The position numbers and the translations under genes were made by a program. A stretch of 64,000 nt of DNA from Limnephilus marmoratus (Eukaryota > Arthropoda > Insecta > Trichoptera > Limnephilidae). This document shows, in pieces, positions 1-10,450 of this stretch. Under the pieces are notes generated by a model. That model searched no databases, had not been told where the DNA came from, and saw only the letters and a list, made by a program, of their open reading frames with translations. The DNA lies in assembly GCA_917880885.1 (NCBI GenBank), contig OU862933.1, forward strand, positions 6,247,452 to 6,311,451, written 5' to 3'. The stretch's first letter is position 1; every line of letters begins with the position of its first letter.

Positions 1-37
1 TAAGACGAGAGGTCTGTGTTCGAGTCCCAGTTCAAAA
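1..37 (+). repeat. tRNA-like B-box fragment (SINE head remnant)
   Basis: The words GTGTTCGAGTCCC resemble a tRNA T-arm or polymerase III B box. The A-box half would lie outside the window. A T run follows and then a reversed SINE-A copy, the same order as at 30549-30665. Read as the end of a tRNA-derived SINE head, not a tRNA gene. Confidence 0.4.
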
Positions 38-38
38 C

Positions 39-478
39 TTTTTTTTTTAATATTAGCTCCACACAGGAGACCATTAGATAAATACTTACCCTCGGGGTTT
101 ACGTCATATTTGAGATGCTGTGTGGAGGGTCTTTTTAAGAAAGGGAGAAAAGGAAGTTTTGAGAAGGAAAAGGGGGTGGGTAGGAATCTGGGGGTCAATG
201 TATGCAGAAGTGACGTATGAATCCATCGCTCCCACTTCGGTGCAAGGGGATAAACCTGCTGGAGAAGTCCAAAGGTCTTCCTCAACCGATCCTACCCTCC
301 ACGCAGTAGGTGGGCAAAACATCCGCCGCCAAGATTTGGTAAAACCCCACCCCATGAACCCGGGCACCCCTGCTATGTCACCAAACGTAGCGAAACAATT
401 GGGTTGACCTACGGCAGAGATGTTGATTATTTAATAAATGGTTCCCGGGGCGGCGGTATCCGTATCTGCCTCCCAAAT
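39..478 (-). mobile_element. SINE-A copy, reversed
   Basis: This is one of about ten copies in the window of a roughly 330-bp poly(A)-ended repeat, here named SINE-A. Diagnostic blocks are GCTCCACACAGGAG at the poly(A) end, CACCAAACGTAGCGA in the middle and GGTTCCCGGGGCGGCGGTA at the other end. The T run at 39-48 is the tail read in reverse. The open frames across it (87 and 95 codons) are not conserved between copies, so it is not a gene. The middle block with GAAGTGACGTATGAATCC recurs in the copies at 16975 and 46065 but not in those at 40105 or 61204, so at least two subfamilies exist. Confidence 0.75.
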
Positions 479-1727
479 TCATTTGAAAGTAACAAGTACG
501 AAAATGTACACAATAGCAAAGAAAAAAAAAAACAAAATAACTATAAATAAATGAAACAATGTTACTTTGTTTAAACCGCTTATATATTTGAGTAAAGCCG
601 ACCGGTTTCGGAACGACCGTTCTTTCTTCGGGGCAAACGTGTACTGATTTGACAGTTACAAAATAGTGGATGGGAACAATGTACCTATTAATATGGTAAG
701 GGTGGAGTCGTTGCTAGGTATTAATGAAGAGTGGGTGGGTAGGGGAACATATCCATGATTGGGCTGCAAGATAATATTATAATTTTTGTTTGTTGATAAT
801 AGATTCATTATTTTCAAGGGATTTTTTTTTATTTCCAAGGCATTTATTTATAATGGATAACCACAAAGTTATAGCTACATTAAAAAGTACAAAATAATTA
901 TACCTACAAACAAATAAACAATTGGTGAATGATGGGATAATGAAGGGAGAAGTCGAAGGAGAGGTGAAAAAGGAAGGTTGCAAAGTTCACCAAACAAATT
1001 AAAGATATTTCAGTGAAGTTTTTGTGTACCGCCATCCACTAATGAAGCCACTAAGAGATCTCTTATAAATGTCGTATAAAAACTATAAATTAGGTACTTA
1101 TAAGATCTGCAAGCTGTACCGGGCTTAGCGTGGTATCTTCATGATCAACCATCTATAGGACGGACGCCAGAAACCCTTAAAAAATCCATTAAAAAAATAA
1201 ATTACAATTCATGAGAAAAAGGAAAATTACAATCTCAGAAAGTAGTCTCTCTCTCTTTGGGCGATGAAATGTTTATTCAAAAAGTAAGTAAGTATATTTA
1301 TAGTGAGTGAACTAGCCAATGGTAAAAAACCCATATTGAAAAACATGAAATACCAAAGTATTAAAAACATTGCGTTTTTTTTCAACGATTTTTGTTATGA
1401 CATTAATATGTCTTGTTAATTTTTCATGTCGCCACTCGTATGTTTGCATTGGAAAATTTTCATAAATAAACGATACGTGAAATGAATCAGTAAACATTAA
1501 ACACACTTCCAATAATAATTTATATTATTGTCTTTCACAGGTGGTTTTAAAAACACCTGAGCATAATTTATAAATAAGCTTACTCAGCTTGGAAGGTATA
1601 AACAGGTACTGTTGACTTCCTGTTTAAGACTTTAGATGACTGGGTGTTTCCGCGTGAATTTATACAGACAAAGTGTCAATGACCGATATAGCCTTAATTC
1701 ACTACATGCGCCGACATAATAATATCA
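479..1727. other. No gene recognised; AT-rich intergenic DNA
   Basis: Only short chance open frames with no family resemblance. A 'gaccggtttcggaacgaccgttctttcttcgg' type stretch near 599-632 resembles words common in arthropod repeats, but I cannot assign it. Confidence 0.5.
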
Positions 1728-1805
1728 TCCATCGGTTAATACATTTTTATACATATAAGGGAATAAGAGTGGCCCCAGTAAGGATCCTTGAGGAACTCCA
1801 TTTTT
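1728..1805 (-). pseudogene. Reverse transcriptase motif fragment (LINE relic)
   Basis: On the minus strand this short segment reads KNGVPQGSLLGPLLF and continues for about 11 more residues. This is the PQG...LGPLLF block (RT motif 4) of LINE reverse transcriptases. In-frame stops and frameshifts on both sides stop any further reading. It is a dead fragment of a non-LTR retrotransposon whose clade cannot be told. The block is short but very characteristic, and the neighbouring sequence adds nothing. Confidence 0.6.
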
Positions 1806-1879
1806 TTTCCTATGCTAATACATTTCGAGATTATTTTGTCGAAATACTTTTGCTTATTGAACAATAATTGAAAATCAAG

Positions 1880-2935
1880 GAGGAACAACAAAATGCCAAT
1901 CGTAATTTTTTTGTAAAGCTCTGTTTGTCATGGAATTCATATAATAAACTGACCATAGTGAAGTTGGCCTACGAAATTCGAATAAATAAGATGTACAAAT
2001 TTCATGGATCACTAGTTTTTTAATGCTTCAATCAATACTATTTTAGGTATAGTTAGAAGCGCAAGTCACCTTCTGAGCTTTTAGCCACAGTTCGTCTGAT
2101 ATAGCCATTTTTAGGTAATTTTTCACAAAAAAACAACTACATAAAATATTCAAACACAATCGACAGCTAACAAATCTAAACAATGTTTAAGCATATTTAT
2201 TAAATTCTCTAATGATGTGGGACGAAATTTGGGCAAAATTCAACAAAACTGCATGATTCAATTCAGATAAAGCTAATTTGGACACAAATTACGTGTGATG
2301 AATCCAACGAAATGAGGCCCAACCGACCAATCAGTCCTAAAATAATTGGAGCCTGCTGAAAACGTTAAAATGTTCGATATTTCAGTCGATAAATAAAGCC
2401 GCAGAGAGACAGATGTGCTTCCGTCGCATTATCCACTCAGACATTGGCTGGCTGGGAGGAGAATGGCTCAGAGACCAAAGGCGGGACTCTACGCTAATAT
2501 TATGACTAAGAGACTGGGAATGCACAAAAATAACAAAAACAAAAAAGATTTTGGTTTGGTCAAATTATACGAGATCTGGATCCACTCTGGAACGAAGGAC
2601 ATTTGCGGGTAAATAAGCTAGAAGATGTTATTGAGATAAAACACGAGTGTTCCAACGGCTACCAACTGAGATGGCATCTCCAATTGAGGAGCGTTTTTCA
2701 AAACTGAAAATATGTCGAAGGTAAAATTTTTTGGGAGAATTTGTTTTTTTCAATAGTTTTGTATCTAAATGGGATGTGGTAATAAAATTTAGATATGCAT
2801 TGTAAAACATTGTACGTTTTTTTTATGTAAATACAAGAAGCGTAACAATTTTTTATCTAGGTATAGTTTAACCGAACGAAAAAAACGGAATATGTGAAAC
2901 TGGGTAAGGCGTTAATCTGTTGAGTTGAAAAAAAA
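1880..2935. other. No gene recognised
   Basis: AT-rich, with scattered short open frames and no recognised domain. A stretch near 2640-2690 (ACACGAGTGTTCCAACGGCT and following) faintly resembles the 3' part of SINE-C in reverse. Otherwise nothing stands out. Confidence 0.4.
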
Positions 2936-2939
2936 TGTT

Positions 2940-3128
2940 CCTCAATTTGCGTTTGTTTCGAGGCTAAAGGGGTGGGGTAGAAAAGAAAAGGGAAAGAGGA
3001 AGGTCGGAAAGTACCAGGCTATTTAGATCAGGTCACTCACTATGGCGAAAAGCCATTTCAAACGACGCTTTTTGGTGGTCATTCACAAGAGCGATACTGA
3101 GAGTATATACCTCTCTTGTAAGCATGAT
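2940..3128 (-). repeat. SINE-C partial copy, reversed
   Basis: This matches the body of SINE-C in reverse: a G-rich run, then GGAAAGTACCAGGCTATTTAG, ATCAGGTCACTCAC, GCCATTTCAAACGACG and GCGATACTGAGAGTAT. These are the reverse complements of blocks in the copies at 7289 and 27335. Strongly diverged and lacking the tRNA head, so an old truncated copy. Confidence 0.6.
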
Positions 3129-3344
3129 AATGAAAACTAAGCAAAACAAAAGAATCATGAATTGTTTAACAAATTTTGGTGAAATTAAATTATCAAGATG
3201 AAAGCAAAAATATTTATGATGTAGGTACCTACCGGTTTTGCTTTTGTTTATTGCGGTGTTTTAAATAGGTACGTAGTAATAATGCGGTATTTTAAATAGC
3301 TACGTCCAAATACAATCCTTATATATACATACACTTAAAATAAC

Positions 3345-3760
3345 ACATCTATACCAAATCAATCACATATCTTCGCAATTTAATTTTAAATGCCTTTATG
3401 CTCTCTTCCAATTTTATTTTTTCTGGTAATTCTCCAAATATCTTCAATGTTCCGTACATCAATGACTTTTGACTCTGTGTTTTTTTTTCTGAAGGGGAGT
3501 CTTAGTTCATTTCTTTTCCTCATCTCATGTGTATGTTTGCTTTGTAGTTTTTAATATTTGTAATTTTTCTTAGGAATTCAATAGACGTATGGCCATTGAT
3601 TATTTTGTAGATTAACTATATAGCATTGAAGTAAATAATTTGTTTAAATGACAAGATATTTAACTCCTTCAACATTTTCTTGACTGAAGTGCACCTATTT
3701 TTCTTCAATATAGTTCTCATAGCTCTGTTTTGGTAACCGATACTCTCGAAAATTTGGCTG
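3345..3760 (-). pseudogene. LINE ORF2 C-terminal relic
   Basis: The minus strand from about 3760 reads ESIGYQNRAMRTILKKNRC, then KKMLKELNILSFKQIIYFNA, an in-frame stop, then LIYKIINGH. Further down, after frameshifts, it reads LKIFGELPEKIKLEESIKAF. This succession (QNRAMR, VKKML, YKIING, GELPEKIK) is the usual C-terminal region after the RT domain of CR1/Jockey-type LINE ORF2. Several stops and frameshifts make it non-functional. The matching 5' part is missing, as expected for 5'-truncated retrotransposition. Clade assignment is a judgement from motif order only. Confidence 0.65.
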
Positions 3761-5183
3761 GAAATATGGCGTTTGGTGTAAATTCAGTTGCGAGCTGAAA
3801 TTTATAAATATTCTTCGACCAAAGTAGGATTCTTTGTTTGTATCGTTAATCGTTATGGTAAAGTGGAACATGAGCCGTTATAAATAGGTATACAAATTAC
3901 CATAATAGTATATTTTTACCTAATTAGTAAAAAGAATGCTAGCTCTAGCTACCAATTAGGTTATGATGAATGATTGTGCCTAAAGACTTAATAATATACA
4001 AATAAAACGAGAAAGCATAATTTAACAGTATCTAACCATAATCATCTAACTAACTGGGCTTACTCAGCAGGAGAAAACCACAATCATGATAAGAGAATGG
4101 CCACAATTCCAGCGACCATTATTACATGTCCGCAGTAGGCAGTAGGCACACACATACCGTTAGCAGAAAGCACTTTGGTTATAATATTAAGATTCAGTGA
4201 GCTTTATTTATAAATAAATAAAGAAGCAAACCAGGCTAACCACCTCTCGGTTTTCCAAGAAAGGAGTAGGAACAATTTATAAATGTTTCTGGCAAGGCCA
4301 TCATTTCAAATGTGGAGAGAGGAAAGGTAAATTTACATATTAATTTTATTTAAATGGGCAAATTTCAAAATTACGAGGGTAGGCTGAAAAAGAATGCACA
4401 CATCGCGAATACACCGCGAAGAAATCACCTTCAGAAGCACGCCAGGTGGAATATGGAAGTGACATTCCTCCTCTATACGTTCGCGCAAGTTTGAGGTCGC
4501 TGAATTCGTCCAGTGAATTTTGAGAAGCGAAAGTACAGATCCGTGAAAACACGGATCATGTCAATGCAAGGTAAACATCGTGCTGTTATCGAATTTTTAA
4601 TGTTGAATCAATTTTAGATAAGGATTGATAGAAGAGAGGATAACCAAAGTTTAGACAGGGGCAACCAAAAAAATGTGATCTAAAGTTACCATTTCTAGAC
4701 CACGGTACAATCTGGGGAGTCAAGGATGTGAATTTTAAAAAGGAGAGAAGGAACGGAACAACGTCCAATTCTCATTTGAATAACTAAGATTTTTTTTTTT
4801 TTTGGAAAAATGGGGGAATTGTTGAAACTACTATTTTGACGGGATAGTCCTTTGTATTGAGGAATAGCAGGCTCCCTTGAATGGACTAGCAATGCGCCAA
4901 TACTCTACCGAAACGTTGCTGAAATTCTTCAATAATTATCCCCTTTCTCACACGTGCATGAAAATAAAACAGAGACAAAATTACAGGATGTTGATCATTC
5001 GAATGTTTCCAATCATTGATTGGAAAGGAGGAAATTCAAGATGTACCTTATTTCTGAATCGTACAGTACTTTTAACTGTACAATTTATGAATGGTCACTG
5101 TCAGGAATAGTTTTTAAATTAATCAAGCTACCAACGCCTCATCTAGTATAAGGAATGTATCCAAAAAAACAATCTCCGGCAAC
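3761..5183. other. No gene recognised
   Basis: AT-rich intergenic sequence. A T run lies near 4791-4804 and an AATAAATAAA-rich patch near 4209-4222. Nothing coding or regulatory can be supported. Confidence 0.4.
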
Positions 5184-5415
5184 CATGGGCATAGCCAGGT
5201 TTTGATTTAGGGTGGGACAAAAAAAATCTAGAGTAGGTACCGAAAAGAGTAGGCCTCTACAACATATTCGTGCTTTAGGCTCTATGAAGGAAAACCATCC
5301 CATGAAATGCTATAAATTTTAAAACGCGACTCGGTCGACAGCTCCCATGCATCGGTCAGCCAGGGTGGGGCAAACGCCCCACCTTGTCTCACCGTGCTTA
5401 CGCCCATGCCGGCAC
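5184..5415. mobile_element. Possible small TIR element (CATGGGC ends)
   Basis: The left end CCATGGGCATAGCCAGG and the reverse complement of the right end, GGCATGGGCGTAAGCAC, are similar, giving an imperfect inverted repeat about 230 bp apart. The inside contains a GC-rich CAGGGTGGGGCAAACGCCCC stretch. No clear target duplication. The call rests on end similarity and is tentative. Confidence 0.3.
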
Positions 5416-5870
5416 CAATCTACAATTTACCATATAATATGTAATATTTTGTCATAACAATATAAATTTCTAAAATCAACAACCCATAATAAATCATGAA
5501 TTTTGAAAGAGCAGAGCCCCAATTGGCTGGTACATGCTCTTTATCGGTATGCTAATTTATCAAACATTTTTAAAAATACATTGTACGATGCACACGCGAT
5601 GGCTTCCGACGGATTTCTCGTGAGTTCTACTGTAATACTGGTAGTATTTGTATGTAACGACTGTTGATTCTCGGACAGTTGCCCCTCCGGCATACTTGCG
5701 AGTATATACAATATGAAGTCGGTTTAGGGAAAATACGAAATACCAACTTAAAGAAAATATAACAAAGTGTCTCCGTAGGGGGGTGTAGAGAGGATATACT
5801 GGCGAAGAACAAAAGTATAAAACATATTTTCAATCAAACGCTTCAAGGATAAAACTACTCATCTATATAA

Positions 5871-6031
5871 GGGAACGTACCCATACTACGTGACACGTTT
5901 AGGGGGGGGGGGGTCTTCAAAATGTCACGCTCCATACAAATGAGCGGCGGGTTGCTTAGGATTTTGGTCACCGGGGGGGGGGGGGGGTTAAAAATTGCAA
6001 AAAGTTGGTCACGTAGTATGGGTACGTTCCC
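5871..6031. mobile_element. MITE-G copy 1 (TTA/TAA-type, G-tract)
   Basis: 161 bp with inverted ends GGGAACGTACCCATACTACG, two internal runs of G, and flanking TAA at 5868-5870 and 6032-6034. Other copies lie at 12665, 57140 and 63422. A 3-bp TWA duplication plus short inverted ends fits non-autonomous PIF/Harbinger elements (family knowledge; the assignment is inference). It abuts the CAGGGTGT-type element that begins at 6035. Confidence 0.75.
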
Positions 6032-6034
6032 TAA

Positions 6035-6893
6035 GGTGTCCGAGGGTAAAGTGCATTAACTACGGGAGGTGATTCTACGTGATGGTAGAAGTAAAAAAGA
6101 TTAACAACTTTTTCCGAAATTCTAACATTTTTTTCCCACACAAAAAGACGTACCTACTAAAAACCCTTAGTGTGAGGTACGATCTTACTTGCTGAGAGCC
6201 TGCCGGGCACGATTGTGGCAACATTGCATAGTTGTAATCTAAATGGAGGCGTCTACTAAAATCTACAGGAATTCCAAAAACTGAAAAAATCGAACTAATA
6301 TTTATGAGAACCAAAGTGGTAACGAATATGTACAGCTCAAACTGTTGACTAATATCCATGAGAACCAAAGAGTTGACGAATATCTACAGCACTGGCAGAG
6401 GTTGGATTTGCAATTATGTATAGCATATTGGAATAACGTAATATTGCGTATGCAGTTTAAAAAACATAATTTATGTAAGTATGTATGTAAAAATCCCTAA
6501 TATCGGACTATTGGACACATTTAGCTGATTAGTCCAACCTACGTTCTGTAGATATTAGTTCAACCTACGCTCTGTAGATATTAGTCAACACTGGGACCGT
6601 CATAGATATTCGTCCGACCTTAGCTCTGTAGATATTAGTCAACACTCTGAAGTTCGTAGATATTAGTTCAACATATGAGCTGTAGATATTAGTATCTGGA
6701 GTCGTTGTAATTGGCCCGTATCGTAACAGCGGAAAATAATAAAGCTGGCCACACACGCCGGTCTAATTTTTTTTTTTTACCACAAAACTACCACTAAAAG
6801 TTGGAATTTCGAAAAAAGTTATTTAAATTTTGTACTTATAATATCATGTAGAATCACCTCCCGAAGTTAACGCACTTAACCCCCGGACACCCA
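6035..6893. mobile_element. CAGGGTGT-type MITE, interrupted by another element
   Basis: Outer halves match the intact copy at 48386-48762: GTAAAGTGCATTAACT..., GGAGGTGATTCTACGTGATG and GAGAGCCTGCCGGGC on the left; AATTGGCCCGTATCGTAAC, GGAATTTCGAAAAAAG and GAATCACCTCCCGAAGTTAA on the right. The two halves are separated by about 500 bp that includes a full copy of the TAGATATTAG-array element (6247-6703). The extreme left end (CAGG) is missing where MITE-G abuts. Confidence 0.7.
6247..6703 (-). mobile_element. Motif-array element E, copy 1 (reversed)
   Basis: This element has no ORF but carries two arrays of a short word. On this strand there are five degenerate units of the ACTAATATCTACAG type at the left and six of the CTGTAGATATTAGT type at the right, spaced about 25-30 bp. 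The unique middle is shared with the copies at 7712 and 44765, for example GGACTATTGGACACATTTAG. It sits inside a CAGGGTGT-type MITE. The ends carry GGCGTCTAC and TCTGGAGTC. Confidence 0.75.
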
Positions 6894-7288
6894 GAATTAT
6901 AATAATTTTCGGAGTGTATACTGCACACACCAGCGTATAAGTTTAAAAAAATACAAATGTGCAGTTCACACCTTAGAGTAACAATGTTACTCTAAGGTTC
7001 ACATGCGGTAGAAGTAAAACCTCCAGAAAACTAAAGTAGACAAGAGTGGAAAGGCTGTGAAGCACCGCACAAAGAGGAGACCGATTATTCTATATCATTC
7101 TCTCGCAGGCTAAATCGAACAGATGTGTTTTTCTCTTTTTAGTGTCGCTTTTTCGTTTCATCGAGTTTCAAATCATGTATGTAGGTGCTAAAGAAATTTT
7201 AACTTAAAAAATCGACATCGTTAATAAATTCGTTTGATATCCGTTGGAACTTATTATTAAAGAAATTTTTGAAGTCGATTTGTGGTTT
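6894..7288. other. No gene recognised
   Basis: AT-rich spacer. ACCTTAGAGTAACA/TGTTACTCTAAGGT at about 6969-6996 is a short perfect palindrome. Nothing else is supported. Confidence 0.4.
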
Positions 7289-7622
7289 GAAATTGGTAAG
7301 GCTCTTGACTCGCACTCCGAAGGTCGCGGGATCGAATCCCGGCATGGCAAATAAATTTTATTTGATTAATTTGTGTTATTTCACAAATTTATTTATTTAA
7401 AATAATATATAGTATATTTGCTGCACGTTCCAGAGTGGAAGATACTCTCAGTATCGCCCTGGTGTAAGACCACCATTCAGAATTGAAACGTTGCTTGAAA
7501 TGGCTGTAGCCGTGTTTGGTGACCAGATCTGAATAGCCAGGTATTTCCCCACCTTCCTTTTCCCTATCTCCTTCCCCTCCCCACCACCTTCAGCCTCGCA
7601 ACATACCCCAATTGATGCCACG
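7289..7622 (+). mobile_element. SINE-C copy with tRNA-like head
   Basis: The head has GGTAAGGCTCTTGACTCGCA and a good B box, GCGGGATCGAATCCC. The family-specific body follows: AATAAATTTTATTTGATTAA, GTTCCAGAGTGGAAGATACT, CTCAGTATCGCCCTGGTGT and ACCAGATCTGAATAGCCAGG. The most complete relative (27335-27757, reverse) ends in a poly(A) run, so this is a polymerase III-type SINE. The 3' end here is truncated before the CGGTTGGGAGCAG-type tail block seen at 39970-40020. Confidence 0.75.
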
Positions 7623-7711
7623 CAAAAAAGTAATAATTTTATAATAATTATAATTTTGGTGGGTCAACTGTCGGGGCAGCAATTGTCGGGTCGCCGTATG
7701 AAACTCCTAAG

Positions 7712-8142
7712 GACTCCAGATACTAATATCTACAGCCTGGATGTCGGACGAATATCTACAGCTCCTATGTTGAATTAATATCTACGAACTTCAGAGTGTT
7801 GACTAATATCTACAGAGCATAGGTTGAACTAATATCTACAGAGCGTAGGTTGGACTAATCAGCTAAATGTGTCCAATAGTCCGATGTTAGGGATTTTTAC
7901 ATACATACTTACATAAATTAAGTTTTTTAAACTGCATACCCAAAATTACGTTATTCCAATATGCTATACATAATTGCAAATCCAACCTCTGCCAGTGCTG
8001 TAGATATTAGTCAACACTTTGGTTCTTATAGATATTAGTCAACAGTTTGAGCTGTAGATTTTCGTCAACACTTTGGTTCCCATAGATATTAGTTCGATTT
8101 TTTCAGTTTTTGGAATTCCTGTAGATATTAGTAGACGCCTCA
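7712..8142 (+). mobile_element. Motif-array element E, copy 2, with 8-bp TSD
   Basis: 431 bp from GACTCCAGATACTAATATC to GTAGATATTAGTAGACGCC. CTCCTAAG flanks it at 7704-7711 and 8143-8150, a perfect 8-bp duplication, which is the size typical of hAT elements. The left arm has five TAATATCTACAG-type units and the right arm five in inverted orientation. The unique middle includes CTAAATGTGTCCAATAGTCC. No coding capacity; a non-autonomous DNA element is the best explanation. Confidence 0.75.
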
Positions 8143-8150
8143 CTCCTAAG

Positions 8151-8489
8151 GAGGTAGTAGAAAGTATGAACCGCAGCAAAACGGTCGGGCAAGAGGTCAC
8201 GAACGTGAGACAGTGGTTGCAATTCAAGTAGACGCAGACGTTTCAATTATTGCTAGACTAGGTGGGAAATGTGAGGTGTGTGACTAGACGACCAGACTTT
8301 AACATTACCCGTAGATAATGCATTAATTAGTTAATTAAAGATCATTCCTTTGTCTTATCCGTCAGAATATAAATTGTATACCTAAAAGCATTGCAGAAAA
8401 GTGCATTAAGTTCAGCGTGTTGATTAAATTACTTTATTCTATCTCAAGAACGACACACAATAGAAAAAGAGCAGGAAAAAGGATAAAAC
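8151..8489. other. No gene recognised
   Basis: Spacer between two elements. GGATAAAAC at 8481-8489 is the left target duplication of the next element. Confidence 0.5.
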
Positions 8490-9106
8490 CACGGACATAT
8501 GAATATATCTGGACCTGCCCTAAGTGATAAAAACGTATTATTTCCCCCTCCACATGGCGCCGGCTGTAGCTCCTCCTTGGAACCGGCTCGCTCCATGGGG
8601 AGGGGATATAGCCTCGCTTGAATCTAAAATGTGTGACGTCATCATTCTTGCCGTGAACAGCGAGAAGCTGACATCCATACATTTAACGAAATAACGGCAG
8701 CTTGTGCTATACAATATATCTACGTATCAATGTACACATAGCGAATGTGGGCGGTACTCCAATGTGCTCGTCGCTGGTTACAGGGGTAAGTAAATTATGA
8801 AACATTTGTAAAAGTGTTTTAACTAAACACGGAAACAAAATATTGATATGTGTATTGGCGCGAGCATTTGGCCTTAGCAAATATGTTTTGAACGTGGCAA
8901 GCAATTCGCGCTCCCATGTAAAAAGGTCTATTCATTCAAAGCAGATTTTGCTTTTAAGAACTAAATGGTGATACTGTAATGCGAGATGCCTATATACTGT
9001 CAGATTGATTGTTCAACGAATGACAGTCATCTTTCCCCTCTTCGCTCTCCATAGTTTGGTTTTACCCCTCATCTGTAACTGCTTGTCTATCCATTTGGAT
9101 GTCTAT
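8490..9106 (+). mobile_element. Element K copy 1, 617 bp, 9-bp TSD
   Basis: Starts CACGGACATATGAATATATC and ends CCATTTGGATGTCTAT. GGATAAAAC flanks it on both sides (8481-8489, 9107-9115). A nearly identical copy lies at 40488-41119 with a different 9-bp duplication, so these boundaries are well fixed. It contains TGTGACGTCATCA (a CRE-like word). A 52-codon minus-strand frame opens MYGCQLLAVHGKNDD and is shared by both copies, but it resembles no family known to me. A 9-bp TSD suggests Mutator-like mobilisation (inference); the inverted ends are weak (GACAT). Confidence 0.8.
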
Positions 9107-9394
9107 GGATAAAACGGAAAAACGGAAAAAAGCGGCAGAGCCATATAGGATCATTCTGACACCCAATACGGATTAACATCGCGGAATATTTCTAATTAGC
9201 AGTTAAAAACCCGTTCCGCAGATTTTTGCTGCTCAACCCTGCGGGCGGCTTTTGGTTCGGCTTTGCCCAGTTTGAGTGTTAATGACCATTTTATAAAACA
9301 AGTTCCAAAGATAGTCGGTTCCTCAGATCTACTGGGATTCAGTGACAGTTAGTCACCGGGACAAAGTAACCGCGACAGGCAATGACGGCATATA

Positions 9395-9774
9395 CAACAT
9401 GTCCGGAAACTCGTAGTACAAGCGGGAAGCTGGTGAATCTACATCATGTAGAGAACCCAAAAAACTTATTTTTTTCGATCTGAGCATTTCGATTATAATA
9501 TTATTTTTTTTCTATTTTTCAATTTTTTCGGCAACTAAAGGGTTAAAAAAAATTTGAGCCCGGTTAACCCTTCGATGCATTTTATAAGACATTACACAGT
9601 TGAAATCAACCCCCTAGGGAAAAAGTTTTTCAAATTTAACCAAAAAAATTCCAACTTCGGGCCCGATTTACTCGAAAACGAAAGCTCAAATCAAAAAAGT
9701 TATATCACAAATCGACTCCGAATGTGATGTAGATTTACCAGTTTCCCGCTTGTACTACGAGTTTCCGGACACCG
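9395..9774. mobile_element. TA-type MITE with long TIRs
   Basis: 380 bp. The left arm TGTCCGGAAACTCGTAGTAC continues through CAAGCGGGAAGCTGGTGAAT and CTACATCA; the right arm is its inverse with about three mismatches. TA lies on both sides (9393-9394, 9775-9776). The ends are mutated forms of the CAGGGTGTCC end seen at 48386 and 29922. No coding capacity. TA duplication with such ends suggests Tc1/mariner-type mobilisation. Confidence 0.7.
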
Positions 9775-9776
9775 TA

Positions 9777-10184
9777 TAATACAGACCGCGTGGTATTATT
9801 ATTCACAACAGCCAGTTAAAATATGTAGAATTATCGAAATTATCGTCAATCTCTCCATCTCCAGAGAGATACATGAAATTCAAATCCAGTAGTACTCACG
9901 CTTGCCAGGGGATGCTAATCACGCTACCTGTCAACGTAAGTGGCGCCATCTTTTGGCATTGCTTCAATTCGGTTCGGTTACAAAAGTATATTATTTGTAT
10001 ACAAAGTATACGTACGAACACGATTTTGCGTAAGGCGCAGCGTCAGAGTTTCATTCTTAGCCGGATTCTTAAATTTCGACTGTAGTCTCTAGGCTATTAA
10101 TACTGTTTGATGATGATGATTGATCCTGTTAGGACTGCGTTAATTCAGTTCATTGCAAATTTAATAATAAAAACGAGTGTGCTT
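9777..10184. other. No gene recognised
   Basis: A 70-codon open frame near 9873-10085 shows no recognisable domain and is probably chance. Nothing else is supported. Confidence 0.35.
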
Positions 10185-10450
10185 TAGGCCACACAACTGA
10201 AGTAAAACTTCACTAACTTATATCTCCCTCTCAACTTCCGTTCGCCTCGTCCAATCACACTTTTCGTAACGCTCTTATAACGCATTCACCAGCTTACTCC
10301 CCAAGTCAAGCGTGCGTAAAGGCCCGACCGTTCGCCTCGCCCAATCATACTTTTCGTAACGCTCTTCTCACGCATTCACCAGCTTACTCCCCAAGTCAAG
10401 CGTGCGTAAAGAAGTTTTACTTCAAAAAATACTAATTTCAGTTGTGGGTC
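10185..10450. repeat. 82-bp tandem duplication inside inverted flanks
   Basis: The unit GTTCGCCTCGTCCAATCACA... occurs at 10240-10321 and again at 10330-10411 with a few substitutions, separated by 8 bp. Outside the pair, CACAACTGAAGTAAAACTTC (10193-10212) is mirrored by GAAGTTTTACTTC and TTTCAGTTGTG on the right. This looks like a small TIR element with an internally duplicated core. Confidence 0.55.

Noticed and set aside
104..407. Overlapping 87- and 95-codon frames near the left edge
   Set aside because: They coincide with a SINE-A copy, and the frames are not kept in the other copies.
8434..8682. 82-codon minus-strand frame shared with 40276-40680 as a possible conserved gene
   Set aside because: The shared part ends exactly at the element K boundary, and its conservation is explained by recent duplication of the whole element; no domain recognised.
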